DNA of 64,000 bases. Source: Blastococcus xanthinilyticus (GTDB lineage Bacteria; Actinomycetota; Actinomycetes; Mycobacteriales; Geodermatophilaceae). The notes beneath the pieces were generated by a model, which made no database searches, had not been told where the DNA came from, and saw nothing but the letters and a program-made list of their open reading frames with translations. The stretch's first letter is position 1. The number at the start of each line of letters is the position of its first letter. The DNA lies in the NCBI RefSeq assembly GCF_008124835.1, contig NZ_VNHW01000009.1:1-64000 (forward strand), in the 5' to 3' direction. The position numbers and the translations under genes were made by a program. Positions 24,850-33,173 of this stretch are shown in pieces.

Positions 24850-27471
24850 TCAGCGCGGAGCCGGAGGCGTCGTCGGACCGGGTGTCCCGCCGCTGCGCCC
24901 GCCCGTGCCCGGGACGGTGGGGTCGTTGTCGTTCGGGTCCGCGTTGGCCGGGACGCCGTCGCCGTCGGCGTCGATGGTCGAGGGGTCCGGCCGCTTCGTC
25001 ACCGTGGGGTCGTTCGGCGCGAAGTCCTTGTTGTCCGGCACCCCGTCCCCGTCGCTGTCCACCGTCGACGGGTCCGGCTTCTTGGTCACCGTCGCGTCGT
25101 TGGGGGCGAAGTCCTTGTCGTCCGGGACGCCGTCCCCGTCGGTGTCGACGACGGCCGGCTGGGCCGGCCGGCTCGGCTCCGGCGTGGGGGTCGGCGTCGG
25201 CTCCGGCTCGGGCAGCTGCACGCCCTTGCCGGTGTCGCCCTTGATCAGCGCCTTGTCCGGCAGGTCCTCCTCCGGCGTGCCGGCGAGGACGGTGTCCATG
25301 AACCGCTGCCAGATCGCGCCGGGCAGGCCCGAGCCGTAGATGATCCGCTGCCGGGAGTCGACGATCGGGTTGGTGGGGGAGTCGTTGCCCATCCACACCG
25401 CCGTCGAGAGGGACGGGGTGTAGCCGACCATCCAGGCATCGGAGTTGTTCTCCCCCTGGCCCTGGGTGCCGGTCTTCGCGGCCACCTCGCGGCCGCCCTC
25501 CAGCGACCGGCGCGAGTACCCGGCGACCTCCTTCATGGCCACGGTGACGTCGTTGGCGACGTTCGCCGGGATGACCTGCTCGCCGGAGTCCGGCGGGGTG
25601 CCGACCAGGACGGCGCCCTGGCTGTCGGTCACCTGCGCGACGAAGTGGTGGTCCCGCTCGATGCCGCCCGCGGCCAGCGTGGCGAAGCCGTGCGCCTGGT
25701 CGATCGGCCGCATCTCGTACTCGCCGATGCCGATCGCGGAGCCGGTGCCGCCGTCGGCGTTGGCGAGCGTCGTCGACTCTGCGAGGCCGCCCACCTCCCA
25801 GACCTCGGGGAGGCCGGTGGCCTCGAGGATGGTCTCGCGCACCTTCTCCGCACCGACCTCGAGCGCCAGCCCGTAGTAGGTGGTGTTCAGCGACTTGGTC
25901 ATCGCCTCGGTCAGCGTGCAGGCGGGGCAGGAGGTGCCGCCGGAGTTGACCACCGGCTTCTCCCGGTCGTCGAACTTCATCGGCGAGCTGCCGTCGCGGC
26001 GGGAGTCGATGCCGATGCCCTGCTCCAGCGCGGTGGCGAGCACGTAGGGCTTCACCGACGAGCCGGGCTGCCGCTGGGCCTGGGCGTAGTCGATGACCCC
26101 GTCGCCGGCGCCCTTCGGGCCGCCGTAGTACGCGACGACGCCGCCGGTGCGCGGGTCGATGGCGACCAGTGCCTCGCGCAGGCCGTCCGGCTCCCCGGTC
26201 ATGACCTCCTCGACGCTGGCCTTGGCGGCGTCCTGCGCCTGCTTGCTGACCGTGGTGGTGACCCGCAGGCCGCCGGCGCGGATCTGCTGCTCGTCGTAGC
26301 CGTAGGTGCCCTCGAGCTCCTGGAGGACCTGGTTGACGATCAGCCCCTCGGAGGTCTCGGGGATGCCGAGCGTGCTGCCGGTCTTCGGCAGCACCGGCGG
26401 GTACACCGACGCGGCCCGCTCCTCGGCGGTCAGCCAGCCCTCCTCGGCCATCGCGTCGAGGACGAGGGCCCAGCGGTCCTGCGCGCCCTCGGGGTTGGTC
26501 TCCGGGTCGTACCCCGAGGGGCTCCGGACGAGGACGGCGAGGACGGCGCCCTGCTGCGCGGTGAGCTGCGCGGCCGGGACGCCGAAGTAGGTGTTCGCGG
26601 CGGCCTCGATGCCGTAGGCGCCGCGGCCGTAGTAGATCGTGTTCAGGTAGTTCTCGAGGATCTGCTCCTTCGAGAAGTTGTTGTCCAGCTTGATCGCCAG
26701 GAACAGCTCCTGGAACTTGCGGCTGAACGTCTGGTCGTGCGTCAGGAAGGCGTTCTTCACGTACTGCTGGGTGATCGTCGAGCCACCCTGGGTGGAGCCG
26801 CCGGTCACGTTGTTCCAGGCCGCCCGGACGATGCCGGTGAAGGAGATGCCGGGGTCGGTGTAGAAGCTGCGGTTCTCCGCGGCCAGGATCGCCTGCTGCG
26901 CGGGCTCGCTGATCTGGTCCAGCGTGACGTTCGTCCGGTTCTCGTCACCCAGCCGGGCCATCTCCGTGGTGCCGTCGGAGTAGTAGAGGACGGTCGTCTG
27001 CTTGGTGGAGACCGAGTCGGGGCTGGGCACCTCGGTGGTGGCGTAGACGACGCCGATGAAGACGCACAGGAGCGCGAACAGGCCGCCGAGGATGCCGGCG
27101 CCGATCTTCAGCCGGCGCCGGCGGCGCTGCTTCGGGGTGCGCCCCGCCTTGCCCTTGCCCTTGGCGGCCGGCTTCCCGGCCGGTCGCGCTCCACGGCCGG
27201 CCGGAGCACCGCCGCGGGAGGCCGTCGTGCCACCGCGCGAGGCGCTCGTGCCACCGCGGGACGCGCTGGTGCCGCCGCGCGAGGCGCTCGTGCCACCGCG
27301 CGAGGCGCTGGTGCGTCCGCGCCCGGGGACCGGCGGGCGACCCGAGCCCCCGGCCGGGGGACGGCCGGAGCCACCGCCGCCGGAGCCGGGAGCGCGGACG
27401 GCCGCGGGACGGCGGACCGAGCCGGCCCGTGGTGCGACGGGCGAGGTCTCGTCGTGGCTGGGCACGAACAC
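24850..27471 (-). CDS. ponA: Bifunctional class A penicillin-binding protein with TSP3-like tail
   Basis: An 873-residue peptidoglycan glycosyltransferase/transpeptidase. Residues 1-120 are a cytoplasmic Pro/Gly/Arg-rich tail with five (S/T)ASRGGT repeats; a membrane anchor lies near 125-147. The GT51 domain has AAENRSFYTDPG with catalytic Glu199, GGSTITQQYVKN and the YLNTIYYGRGAYGIE segment. The transpeptidase has Ser471 in SSVK, SLN near 520 and KTGT at 666. Residues 776-862 carry three D-x-DGDGVPD calcium-binding-type repeats. Start is GTG 27469-27471 behind AGGAAGG. It sits in the conserved ino1-PadR-DUF5318-ponA neighbourhood. Confidence 0.95.
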   Translation of the reverse strand: MFVPSHDETSPVAPRAGSVRRPAAVRAPGSGGGGSGRPPAGGSGRPPVPGRGRTSASRGGTSASRGGTSASRGGTSASRGGTTASRGGAPAGRGARPAGKPAAKGKGKAGRTPKQRRRRRLKIGAGILGGLFALLCVFIGVVYATTEVPSPDSVSTKQTTVLYYSDGTTEMARLGDENRTNVTLDQISEPAQQAILAAENRSFYTDPGISFTGIVRAAWNNVTGGSTQGGSTITQQYVKNAFLTHDQTFSRKFQELFLAIKLDNNFSKEQILENYLNTIYYGRGAYGIEAAANTYFGVPAAQLTAQQGAVLAVLVRSPSGYDPETNPEGAQDRWALVLDAMAEEGWLTAEERAASVYPPVLPKTGSTLGIPETSEGLIVNQVLQELEGTYGYDEQQIRAGGLRVTTTVSKQAQDAAKASVEEVMTGEPDGLREALVAIDPRTGGVVAYYGGPKGAGDGVIDYAQAQRQPGSSVKPYVLATALEQGIGIDSRRDGSSPMKFDDREKPVVNSGGTSCPACTLTEAMTKSLNTTYYGLALEVGAEKVRETILEATGLPEVWEVGGLAESTTLANADGGTGSAIGIGEYEMRPIDQAHGFATLAAGGIERDHHFVAQVTDSQGAVLVGTPPDSGEQVIPANVANDVTVAMKEVAGYSRRSLEGGREVAAKTGTQGQGENNSDAWMVGYTPSLSTAVWMGNDSPTNPIVDSRQRIIYGSGLPGAIWQRFMDTVLAGTPEEDLPDKALIKGDTGKGVQLPEPEPTPTPTPEPSRPAQPAVVDTDGDGVPDDKDFAPNDATVTKKPDPSTVDSDGDGVPDNKDFAPNDPTVTKRPDPSTIDADGDGVPANADPNDNDPTVPGTGGRSGGTPGPTTPPAPR
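24900..25150 (-). repeat. Thrombospondin-type-3-like Asp/Gly repeats encoded in ponA
   Basis: Three repeats reading DTDGDGVPDD, DSDGDGVPDN and DADGDGVPAN, separated by KDFAPNDxTVTKxPDPST, make up the extracellular C-terminus of PonA. The DxDGDG pattern is a calcium-binding signature. Confidence 0.85.
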
Positions 27472-27496
27472 ACCCCTTCCTGAACTGTCTGGGTCG

Positions 27497-27520
27497 ACGC
27501 CCGGGCACGTGCCCGGGCGT
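27497..27520. promoter_or_regulatory. 24-bp perfect palindrome between DUF5318 gene and ponA
   Basis: The left half ACGCCCGGGCAC is followed directly by its reverse complement. As RNA it can fold into a hairpin with a CACGTG loop. It could be a terminator of the upstream gene or an operator of ponA, whose start codon is 26 bases away. Confidence 0.5.
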
Positions 27521-27603
27521 ACTTCGTCTTGAGCTGTGGGAGCAGGTGGTCCGCCTCGTCGCGGACCTCCCCCGCTCGGGGGTGCGGGCCGGTGGCCCCC
27601 GGG

Positions 27604-28035
27604 CTACTCGGTGACCGCGCGGCGGCGGCCGCGGCGCGGTTGCCGGCCCGGTTCGGGCTCGGCTCCGAGGACGTACGAGCAGTCCAGGTGGTTCCAGCCG
27701 CAGCCGCGGCACACCTCGACCCGGTACACGGAGAACTCGTCCTGCGCCGCGTCCATGCGGGCGAGCTCAGCCTCGGTCTTGGCCTGGCCGGCCACCGGTC
27801 CGAGGTGCTCGCCGTACACGTAGTTGACCAGGGTCAGGCGTTCCCGGCGGCACACCGGGCAGGCGACGTCGGTGGGCTGCCCGTGGTACTTCGCCGCCCG
27901 GGAGAGGTAGGGGCTGGCGTCGCACACCTCGAACAACCCGGTACGCCCGGCATGTACTCCCGCGAGGACGGCTCGCCGCTGCAGCGAGTAGTCCACGACG
28001 GATCGACGTCCGGGCACGGCGGCCAATGTACGCAC
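27604..28035 (-). CDS. DUF5318 zinc-ribbon-like protein
   Basis: A 143-residue protein starting at GTG 28033-28035, eight bases after GGAGG; the longer open frame overlaps the PadR promoter and lacks similarity. The conserved core is VVDYSLQRRAVLAGVHAGR, then CDASPYL, CPVCRRERLTLVNYVYGEHL and CRGCGWNHLDCSYVLG. Two CxxC pairs suggest a zinc ribbon. It matches the mycobacterial Rv0049 type next to ponA1. Function unknown. It is divergent from the PadR gene and upstream of ponA. Confidence 0.85.
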   Translation of the reverse strand: MRTLAAVPGRRSVVDYSLQRRAVLAGVHAGRTGLFEVCDASPYLSRAAKYHGQPTDVACPVCRRERLTLVNYVYGEHLGPVAGQAKTEAELARMDAAQDEFSVYRVEVCRGCGWNHLDCSYVLGAEPEPGRQPRRGRRRAVTE

Positions 28036-28139
28036 CGGGTCCGCCTCCGTGGGGCTCCCGGAAGGCCCCCCAGCTCGGTGTTCGTCCCGCAGGAACCACC
28101 CGCCCCAGGCCTTCGGGGTGGAGATCGCGAGGAGCGCCG

Positions 28140-28158
28140 ATGTATCGTCCCGATACAT
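28140..28158. promoter_or_regulatory. Probable PadR operator
   Basis: ATGTATCGTCCCGATACAT is a perfect 8-3-8 inverted repeat with the ATGT...ACAT ends typical of PadR sites. It lies 26 bp upstream of the PadR gene's start codon and also in the divergent region to the DUF5318 gene. Confidence 0.75.
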
Positions 28159-28184
28159 CGATTCGCAGAGACCGGGAGGGCGAC

Positions 28185-28910
28185 GTGCTCGAGTTCGCCA
28201 TCCTGGGCCTGCTGCACCAGACACCGATGCACGGGTACGAGCTGCGCAAGCAGCTGGCGCAGGTGCTCGGCGGGCTGCGCAGCATCTCCTACGGCTCGCT
28301 GTATCCGGCGCTGCGGCGGATGCACGCGGCCGGGCTGATCAGCACCGATGAGCCCGAGCGGCATGCCCTGCTCCCCGCCGACGCGCCGCCGCTGACCGGG
28401 CGGCGCGGGAAGGTGGTCTACACGATCACCGCGGAAGGCAAGGAGCGCTTCCACGAGCTCGTCACCCAGACGGGCCCGGAGGCCTACGACGACGGCGGTC
28501 TCTTCGGCGTCCGCCTGGCGTTCTTCCGGCACACGGCCCGCGACGTCCGGCTGCGCATCCTCGAGGGCCGTCGCCGCACCGTGGAGCAGCAGCGGGAGGG
28601 GCTGCGCTCCTCGCTGGCGCGGACCCGCGAGCGCCTCGACCGCTACACCCTCGAGCTGCAGCGCCACGGGCTGGAGTCGGTGGACCGGGAGGTGCGGTGG
28701 CTGTCGGAGCTGATCGACAGCGAGCGCCGGGAGGCGACGGAGCCCGGGGGAGAGCGCCGGGAGGCGACGGAGCCCGGGGGAGAGCGCCGGGAGGCGACGG
28801 AGCCCGGGGGAGAGCGCCGGGAGGCGACGGAGCCCGGGGCAGAACGAGACGGAGCGGGCGGAGCAGCGCAGCCCGGCCAGTTCGGCGAGGAACCGCCGGG
28901 CACCACGTGA
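28185..28910 (+). CDS. PadR family transcriptional regulator
   Basis: A 241-residue PadR regulator from GTG 28185 behind GGGAGGG. The winged helix is at residues 1-90: FAILGLLHQTPMHGYELRKQ, ISYGSLYPALRRMHAAGLI and a wing GKVVYTITAEGKERF. A helical C-terminal dimerization region of about 90 residues follows. The tail contains four copies of ERREATEPGG encoded by a 30-bp tandem repeat. An operator-like palindrome overlaps its promoter region, suggesting autoregulation. It lies just upstream of ino1, as in mycobacteria. Confidence 0.92.
   Translation: MLEFAILGLLHQTPMHGYELRKQLAQVLGGLRSISYGSLYPALRRMHAAGLISTDEPERHALLPADAPPLTGRRGKVVYTITAEGKERFHELVTQTGPEAYDDGGLFGVRLAFFRHTARDVRLRILEGRRRTVEQQREGLRSSLARTRERLDRYTLELQRHGLESVDREVRWLSELIDSERREATEPGGERREATEPGGERREATEPGGERREATEPGAERDGAGGAAQPGQFGEEPPGTT
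28722..28841 (+). repeat. Four 30-bp tandem repeats in the PadR gene
   Basis: Units start at 28722, 28752, 28782 and 28812 and each encodes ERREATEPG(G/A). Only the penultimate base of the last unit differs (G to C). Because 30 is a multiple of three, copy number can change without breaking the frame. Confidence 0.95.
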
Positions 28911-29006
28911 AACCAGCCGGTGGGGCGTCCGTCCCCGCCGGCAGACAGCACCGGACCGCACGCGGTCCAGGAACACAGGACCAACGGTCCAGGGAGAAGG
29001 AGAGTC

Positions 29007-30086
29007 ATGGGGTCAGTCAAGGTCGCCATCGTCGGCGTCGGGAACTGCGCGGCCTCGCTCGTTCAGGGCGTGGAGTACTACCGGGACGCCGACGCGAGTG
29101 CGTCGGTCCCGGGGCTGATGCACGTCCGCTTCGGCGAGTACCACGTCTCCGACATCGAGTTCGTCGCCGCGTTCGACGTCGACGCCAAGAAGGTCGGGCG
29201 TGACCTCTCCGAGGCGATCGTCGCCAGCGAGAACAACACGATCAAGATCTGCGACGTCCCGCCGCTCGGCGTGACCGTGCAGCGCGGCACCACCCTGGAC
29301 GGCCTCGGCAAGTACTACCGCGAGACCATCGAAGAGTCCGACGACCAGCCGGTCGACATGGTCGCGGCGTTGCGCGAGTCGGGTGCCGACGTCCTCGTCT
29401 GCTATTTGCCCGTGGGCTCGCAGCACGCCGCGGAGTTCTACGCCCAGGCGGCGCTGGACGCCGGCGTCGCGTTCGTCAACGCGCTCCCGGTCTTCATCGC
29501 CGGGACCAAGGAGTGGGCGGACAAGTTCACCGCCGCGGGCGTCCCGATCGTGGGCGACGACATCAAGAGCCAGGTCGGCGCCACCATCACCCACCGGGTG
29601 CTCGCCAAGCTGTTCGAGGACCGCGGCGTGCAGCTGGATCGCACGATGCAGCTCAACGTCGGCGGGAACATGGACTTCAAGAACATGCTCGAGCGGGAGC
29701 GCCTGGAGTCCAAGAAGATCTCCAAGACCCAGTCGGTGACCTCCCAGGTCGACCGCGACATGGGCCAGGGCAACGTGCACATCGGCCCGTCGGACCACGT
29801 GCCGTGGCTGAGCGACCGCAAGTGGGCCTACGTCCGGCTCGAGGGCCGTGCGTTCGGCGACGTCCCGCTGAACCTGGAGTACAAGCTCGAGGTCTGGGAC
29901 TCCCCCAACTCGGCCGGCATCATCATCGACGCCGTCCGCGCCGCCAAGATCGCCAAGGACCGCGGCATCGGCGGCCCGATCCTGTCGGCGTCGTCGTACT
30001 TCATGAAGAGCCCGCCGGTGCAGTACAGCGACAGCGAGGCCCGCGACGCCGTCGAGGCGTTCATCCGGGGCGACATCGAGCGCTGA
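29007..30086 (+). CDS. ino1: Inositol-1-phosphate (myo-inositol-3-phosphate) synthase
   Basis: A 359-residue NAD-dependent enzyme that converts glucose 6-phosphate to inositol phosphate, the source of phosphatidylinositol and mycothiol in actinobacteria. The N-terminal [15 protein letters not shown] binds [38 protein letters not shown] and [13 protein letters not shown] are core family segments; lysines in DDIKSQ and SKKISKTQ are active-site candidates. ATG 29007 has a GGAG-rich leader. Length matches the short actinobacterial form. A 23-bp hairpin follows the gene. Confidence 0.95.
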   Translation: MGSVKVAIVGVGNCAASLVQGVEYYRDADASASVPGLMHVRFGEYHVSDIEFVAAFDVDAKKVGRDLSEAIVASENNTIKICDVPPLGVTVQRGTTLDGLGKYYRETIEESDDQPVDMVAALRESGADVLVCYLPVGSQHAAEFYAQAALDAGVAFVNALPVFIAGTKEWADKFTAAGVPIVGDDIKSQVGATITHRVLAKLFEDRGVQLDRTMQLNVGGNMDFKNMLERERLESKKISKTQSVTSQVDRDMGQGNVHIGPSDHVPWLSDRKWAYVRLEGRAFGDVPLNLEYKLEVWDSPNSAGIIIDAVRAAKIAKDRGIGGPILSASSYFMKSPPVQYSDSEARDAVEAFIRGDIER

Positions 30087-30096
30087 GCCCCACCGG

Positions 30097-30154
30097 GCAC
30101 AGGAGGCTTTCCCTACGTCTCCGGGGGTCAGGACGTAGGGAAAGCCTCCTGTGC
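30097..30154 (+). terminator. Very strong hairpin terminator of ino1
   Basis: Bases 30097-30119 and 30132-30154 are perfect 23-bp reverse complements around a 12-base loop, 11 bases after the ino1 stop. Confidence 0.9.
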
Positions 30155-30193
30155 CGCGCCGCGTCGCCGCCGGTCCGGGGCGACCGGCTTCAC

Positions 30194-30199
30194 TACGCT
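30194..30199 (+). promoter_or_regulatory. Probable leaderless -10 (TACGCT) of the lipoprotein gene
   Basis: TACGCT ends six bases before the ATG at 30206, with no ribosome site between them. Confidence 0.5.
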
Positions 30200-30205
30200 G
30201 CCGCC

Positions 30206-30967
30206 ATGCCCGACCGCCGCCCGCTCGTCCCCCGGGCGGCCGCGGCCGGGCTGGCCCTCGCCCTCCTCACCGGGTGCACCGAGGAGAGCCGGCAGGCCGG
30301 TGACCCGGTCACCGAGGAGGACGCCGCGGTGCTGGCGAAGCTGCTCCACCGCAACCACGAGCAGGGCGGTGCCGACTTCGTCGTCACCGTGCCCTTCGCC
30401 GACGACGCGGTGCTCACCCTCACCGGCGAGATCGACTTCCGGCGGGCCGTCGGGCAGGCGCAGGCGGTCACGACCGTCGGCGACGAGGAACTCGACACCC
30501 GGACGCTCTTCTTCGACGCCGACGAGCTGTGGTCCGGTGACCTGCCGGGGCTGCCCGAGGCGCTGGAGGCCGCCGGCGCCCCGTCGGCCACCTACCTGCG
30601 CCGCGCCCTCCCCGCGGCGGGCGAGGAGCCGGAGCTGATCGACGTCGTCGTGCAGGTGCTGCAGAACCTCAGCGCCCGCACCGCCGACGACCCCGCCGCG
30701 TTCCTGGGCGACCCGTACGCGTTCGAGGCCGAGCAGCCGGTCGACGGCCGGCCGACCACCGTCTACCGGCTGCGCGAGGGGCGCACCGTCGCGGTGGCCG
30801 ACGGCGACGCGACGCTGGTCCGGTACCGGACGCCGCTGCCGGGTGGGGGCTCGGAGGTCACGGTCACGCTGGCCGACCACGGCACCCGCAGGCTCGCCCT
30901 GCCCGGCGAGGAGGAGACGGCAGCCGCCGCGGAGCACCCGGAGATCGCCGAGGCGTTCGGCATCTAG
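30206..30967 (+). CDS. Putative lipoprotein, unknown function
   Basis: A 253-residue protein with a lipoprotein signal peptide: basic start, hydrophobic AAAAGLALALLTGC with the lipidated Cys at 24. The mature part is mostly beta-prone and rich in acidic residues (LTLTGEIDFRRAVGQAQAVT, LFFDADELWSGDLPGLPEAL), resembling LppX/LolA-like actinobacterial lipoproteins in style. I cannot assign a family firmly. It follows the ino1 terminator and converges with the YqgE gene. Confidence 0.78.
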   Translation: MPDRRPLVPRAAAAGLALALLTGCTEESRQAGDPVTEEDAAVLAKLLHRNHEQGGADFVVTVPFADDAVLTLTGEIDFRRAVGQAQAVTTVGDEELDTRTLFFDADELWSGDLPGLPEALEAAGAPSATYLRRALPAAGEEPELIDVVVQVLQNLSARTADDPAAFLGDPYAFEAEQPVDGRPTTVYRLREGRTVAVADGDATLVRYRTPLPGGGSEVTVTLADHGTRRLALPGEEETAAAAEHPEIAEAFGI

Positions 30968-31016
30968 GGGGGCGTCGGGCACCCGGGGGCGGCTCCGGCG
31001 ACCGGGCCCGGACATG

Positions 31017-31055
31017 CGGGAAGGGGCGGCCTCTTCCCCAGACCGCCCCTTCCCG
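31017..31055. terminator. Bidirectional hairpin terminator
   Basis: CGGGAAGGGGCGG (31017-31029) pairs with CCGCCCCTTCCCG (31043-31055), a 13-bp perfect stem between the convergent lipoprotein and YqgE genes. Confidence 0.75.
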
Positions 31056-31108
31056 TGCACTTTCCTACCAGACCGGAGGCGTTCGCGCCTCCCGACACGG
31101 CGGACGGC

Positions 31109-31768
31109 TCAGTTCTGGGTGGGGTCCGGCGTCGCCGAGGAGAGCACCGCGAGCCGGCCGGCCTGACGGCCCATCACCGACCGCCACAGCTGGGGGCCGG
31201 AGAGCCCGCTGAGCACGTCGCCCGGGCGGCTGGGCACGACCGCCCAGGCCCCCTCGGCGATCTCGCCGCCCAGCTGACCGGTGGACCACCCCGCGTAGCC
31301 GGCGAAGACGCGGAGCCCGTCCAGCCGCCCCACCAGCGCGTCCGGGTCGCCGTCGAGGTCCACGAGGTGCACGTTCCCGGCGACCGGTCGCAGCCCGTCG
31401 GCCGGGCTGCCGCCCGCCGCGGTCGCGAGGCACAGCGCGGTGTCGGTCTCGCACGGACCGCCGACGTGGAAGACCCCGGGGGAGACGGCGAGGTCGCACC
31501 AGCCGGGGAGGACGTCGCGGATCTCGACCTGGCTCGGGCGCCCGAGCACGACGCCGAGGGTGCCGTTCTCCGAGTGGTCGAGGACGTACACGACCGCCCC
31601 GGCGAAGGTGGGGTCGGTGAGCACCGGCATGGCCACCAGGAGGGCGCCGGCGCGCACGTCGTCGAGGGCTCCGACCGACAGCGGCGGAACCGCTCCGGCA
31701 CGTCGGCGACCGGTCGCGGGCCGCGTGGGCGGGCCGGACTCGGGTTCGGGCGCAGGCACCGGGGACAT
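31109..31768 (-). CDS. YqgE/AlgH family protein (DUF179)
   Basis: A 219-residue protein of the AlgH/YqgE family. The domain begins near residue 36 with GALLVAMPVLTDPTFAGAVV, followed by NGTLGVVLGRPS, FHVGGPCE, FAGYAGWSTGQLGGEI and the C-terminal LSGLSGPQLWRSVMG. The family's molecular role is unknown. The first 30 residues are a Pro/Arg-rich extension. Start is ATG 31766-31768 behind GGGGAAG; the far longer open frame is antisense to the MFS gene. Divergent from that gene. Confidence 0.9.
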   Translation of the reverse strand: MSPVPAPEPESGPPTRPATGRRRAGAVPPLSVGALDDVRAGALLVAMPVLTDPTFAGAVVYVLDHSENGTLGVVLGRPSQVEIRDVLPGWCDLAVSPGVFHVGGPCETDTALCLATAAGGSPADGLRPVAGNVHLVDLDGDPDALVGRLDGLRVFAGYAGWSTGQLGGEIAEGAWAVVPSRPGDVLSGLSGPQLWRSVMGRQAGRLAVLSSATPDPTQN

Positions 31769-31867
31769 CTTCCCCAGTGTGCCCCAGATGAACCCGCCAG
31801 GGCGGGGCACGGCCCGCCGTCCCGGCCGACGGGGCGGCGGTGACCCTGCGGTCGGCGGCGGTCGCCC

Positions 31868-31873
31868 TAGGGT
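31868..31873 (+). promoter_or_regulatory. Probable leaderless -10 (TAGGGT) of the MFS gene
   Basis: TAGGGT ends six bases before GTG 31880. Confidence 0.45.
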
Positions 31874-31879
31874 GACCGC

Positions 31880-33151
31880 GTGGCGGTGGCGGGGACGACG
31901 GTGCGCGGGCTGCTGACCCGCGGCGACTTCCGGCGGCTGCTGGGCACCCGGCTCCTGTCGCAGTTCGGGGACGGCGTCTTCCAGGCGGCGCTGGCCGGCA
32001 CGGTGCTGTTCAACCCGCAGCGCGCGGCCGACCCGGTGGACGTCGCCGCCGGCTTCGCCATCCTGCTGCTGCCCTACTCCCTGGTCGGCCCCTTCGCCGG
32101 GGTCTGGCTGGACCGCTGGAGCCGCCGGCAGGTGCTCCTGCGCGCGAACGTGCTGCGGGCCGGCCTGGTGGCGGTGGTGGCGGCGCTCGTCCTCGGCGGC
32201 GTGCAGGGGCCTGCGTTCTACGCCGCCGGGCTGCTGGTCTTCTCGGTCAACCGGTTCGTCCTGGCCGCGCTGTCCGCGGGGTTGCCGCACACCACCGACG
32301 AGGCGTCGCTGGTCTCGGCCAACGCGCTCTCGACGACGTCCGGTGCCGTGGCGACGGTCGCCGGCGGCGGCGCCGCCCTCGCGCTCCTGCAGGTGACCGG
32401 TTCGGACGACGCGGGCTACGCCTCGCTGGCGCTGGCAGCCGCGCTGCCCTACCTCGCGGCCGCCGGCGTGGTGGCCGGCTTCACCCGCGCCCACCTCGGC
32501 CCCGACCACATGGCCCGCTCGGCGCGGCTCTCGCCTAGCCAGGTGGTCGGGGGCATGGCCGCGGGCGCCCGCCACGCATGGCAGCACCGGCCCGCGGCCG
32601 CCGCGCTGACCGCGATCAGCCTGCACCGGGTCTGGTTCGGGCTGCTGACGCTCATGGCGTTGCTCCTCTACCGGAACACCTTCGACGGCGCGGCCGGCCC
32701 GTTCCCCGGGGGCCTCGTCGGGCTCGGTGAGGTGGTCGCCGCCGGCGCGGTCGGCACGCTCACCGCCGCGGCCGTGACCCCGGCCGCGGTGCGCCGGCTG
32801 GGCAAGGAGCGCTGGATCTTCCTGCTCCTGGCGGCCGGCGGCCCCGCTCAGCTGGGCCTGGGGCTGCTGCTGGAGCCGGCGGCGGCCGTGGCGGCCGGCT
32901 TCCTGCTGGGCCTGCTCGGCCAGGGCGTGAAGATCTGCGTCGACACCACGCTGCAGGAGAGCATCGACGACGACCACCGCGGCCGGGTCTTCTCCGTCTA
33001 CGACACCCTGTTCAACGTCGGGTACGTCGCCGCTCTGGTCGCCGGGGCGTTCGTCCTGCCCGCGTCGGGCGTCTCCCGGCCGCTGCTGGTCCTCGTGGGC
33101 GTCGGCTACGTGGCCACGGCCGTGCTGCACGCGCGCATGGTCCGCCGCTGA
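31880..33151 (+). CDS. MFS transporter (major facilitator superfamily)
   Basis: A 423-residue protein with twelve predicted membrane helices. The loop after helix two, GVWLDRWSRRQVLL, is the MFS motif A; a second, DDDHRGRVFSVYD, precedes the last helices. It looks like an MFS efflux or permease protein of the MefA/NreB style, but the substrate is not visible. GTG 31880 is probably leaderless. It converges with the protease gene, 22 bases apart. Confidence 0.88.
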   Translation: MAVAGTTVRGLLTRGDFRRLLGTRLLSQFGDGVFQAALAGTVLFNPQRAADPVDVAAGFAILLLPYSLVGPFAGVWLDRWSRRQVLLRANVLRAGLVAVVAALVLGGVQGPAFYAAGLLVFSVNRFVLAALSAGLPHTTDEASLVSANALSTTSGAVATVAGGGAALALLQVTGSDDAGYASLALAAALPYLAAAGVVAGFTRAHLGPDHMARSARLSPSQVVGGMAAGARHAWQHRPAAAALTAISLHRVWFGLLTLMALLLYRNTFDGAAGPFPGGLVGLGEVVAAGAVGTLTAAAVTPAAVRRLGKERWIFLLLAAGGPAQLGLGLLLEPAAAVAAGFLLGLLGQGVKICVDTTLQESIDDDHRGRVFSVYDTLFNVGYVAALVAGAFVLPASGVSRPLLVLVGVGYVATAVLHARMVRR

Positions 33152-33173
33152 GGTCTCCCGCCCACCCCCGGCC

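Noticed and set aside
28900-28913. Further parS-like site (GCACCACGTGAAAC)
   Set aside because: Only the right half matches; the left half has at least two mismatches to any parS core seen here.
31769-33130. Minus-strand extension giving a 673-residue protein before YqgE
   Set aside because: The extension is antisense to the well-supported MFS gene and has no domain similarity; YqgE starts at 31768.
33152-33173. Terminator between the MFS and protease genes
   Set aside because: Only a weak 6-bp CTGAGG/CCTCAG pairing with a long loop is visible.
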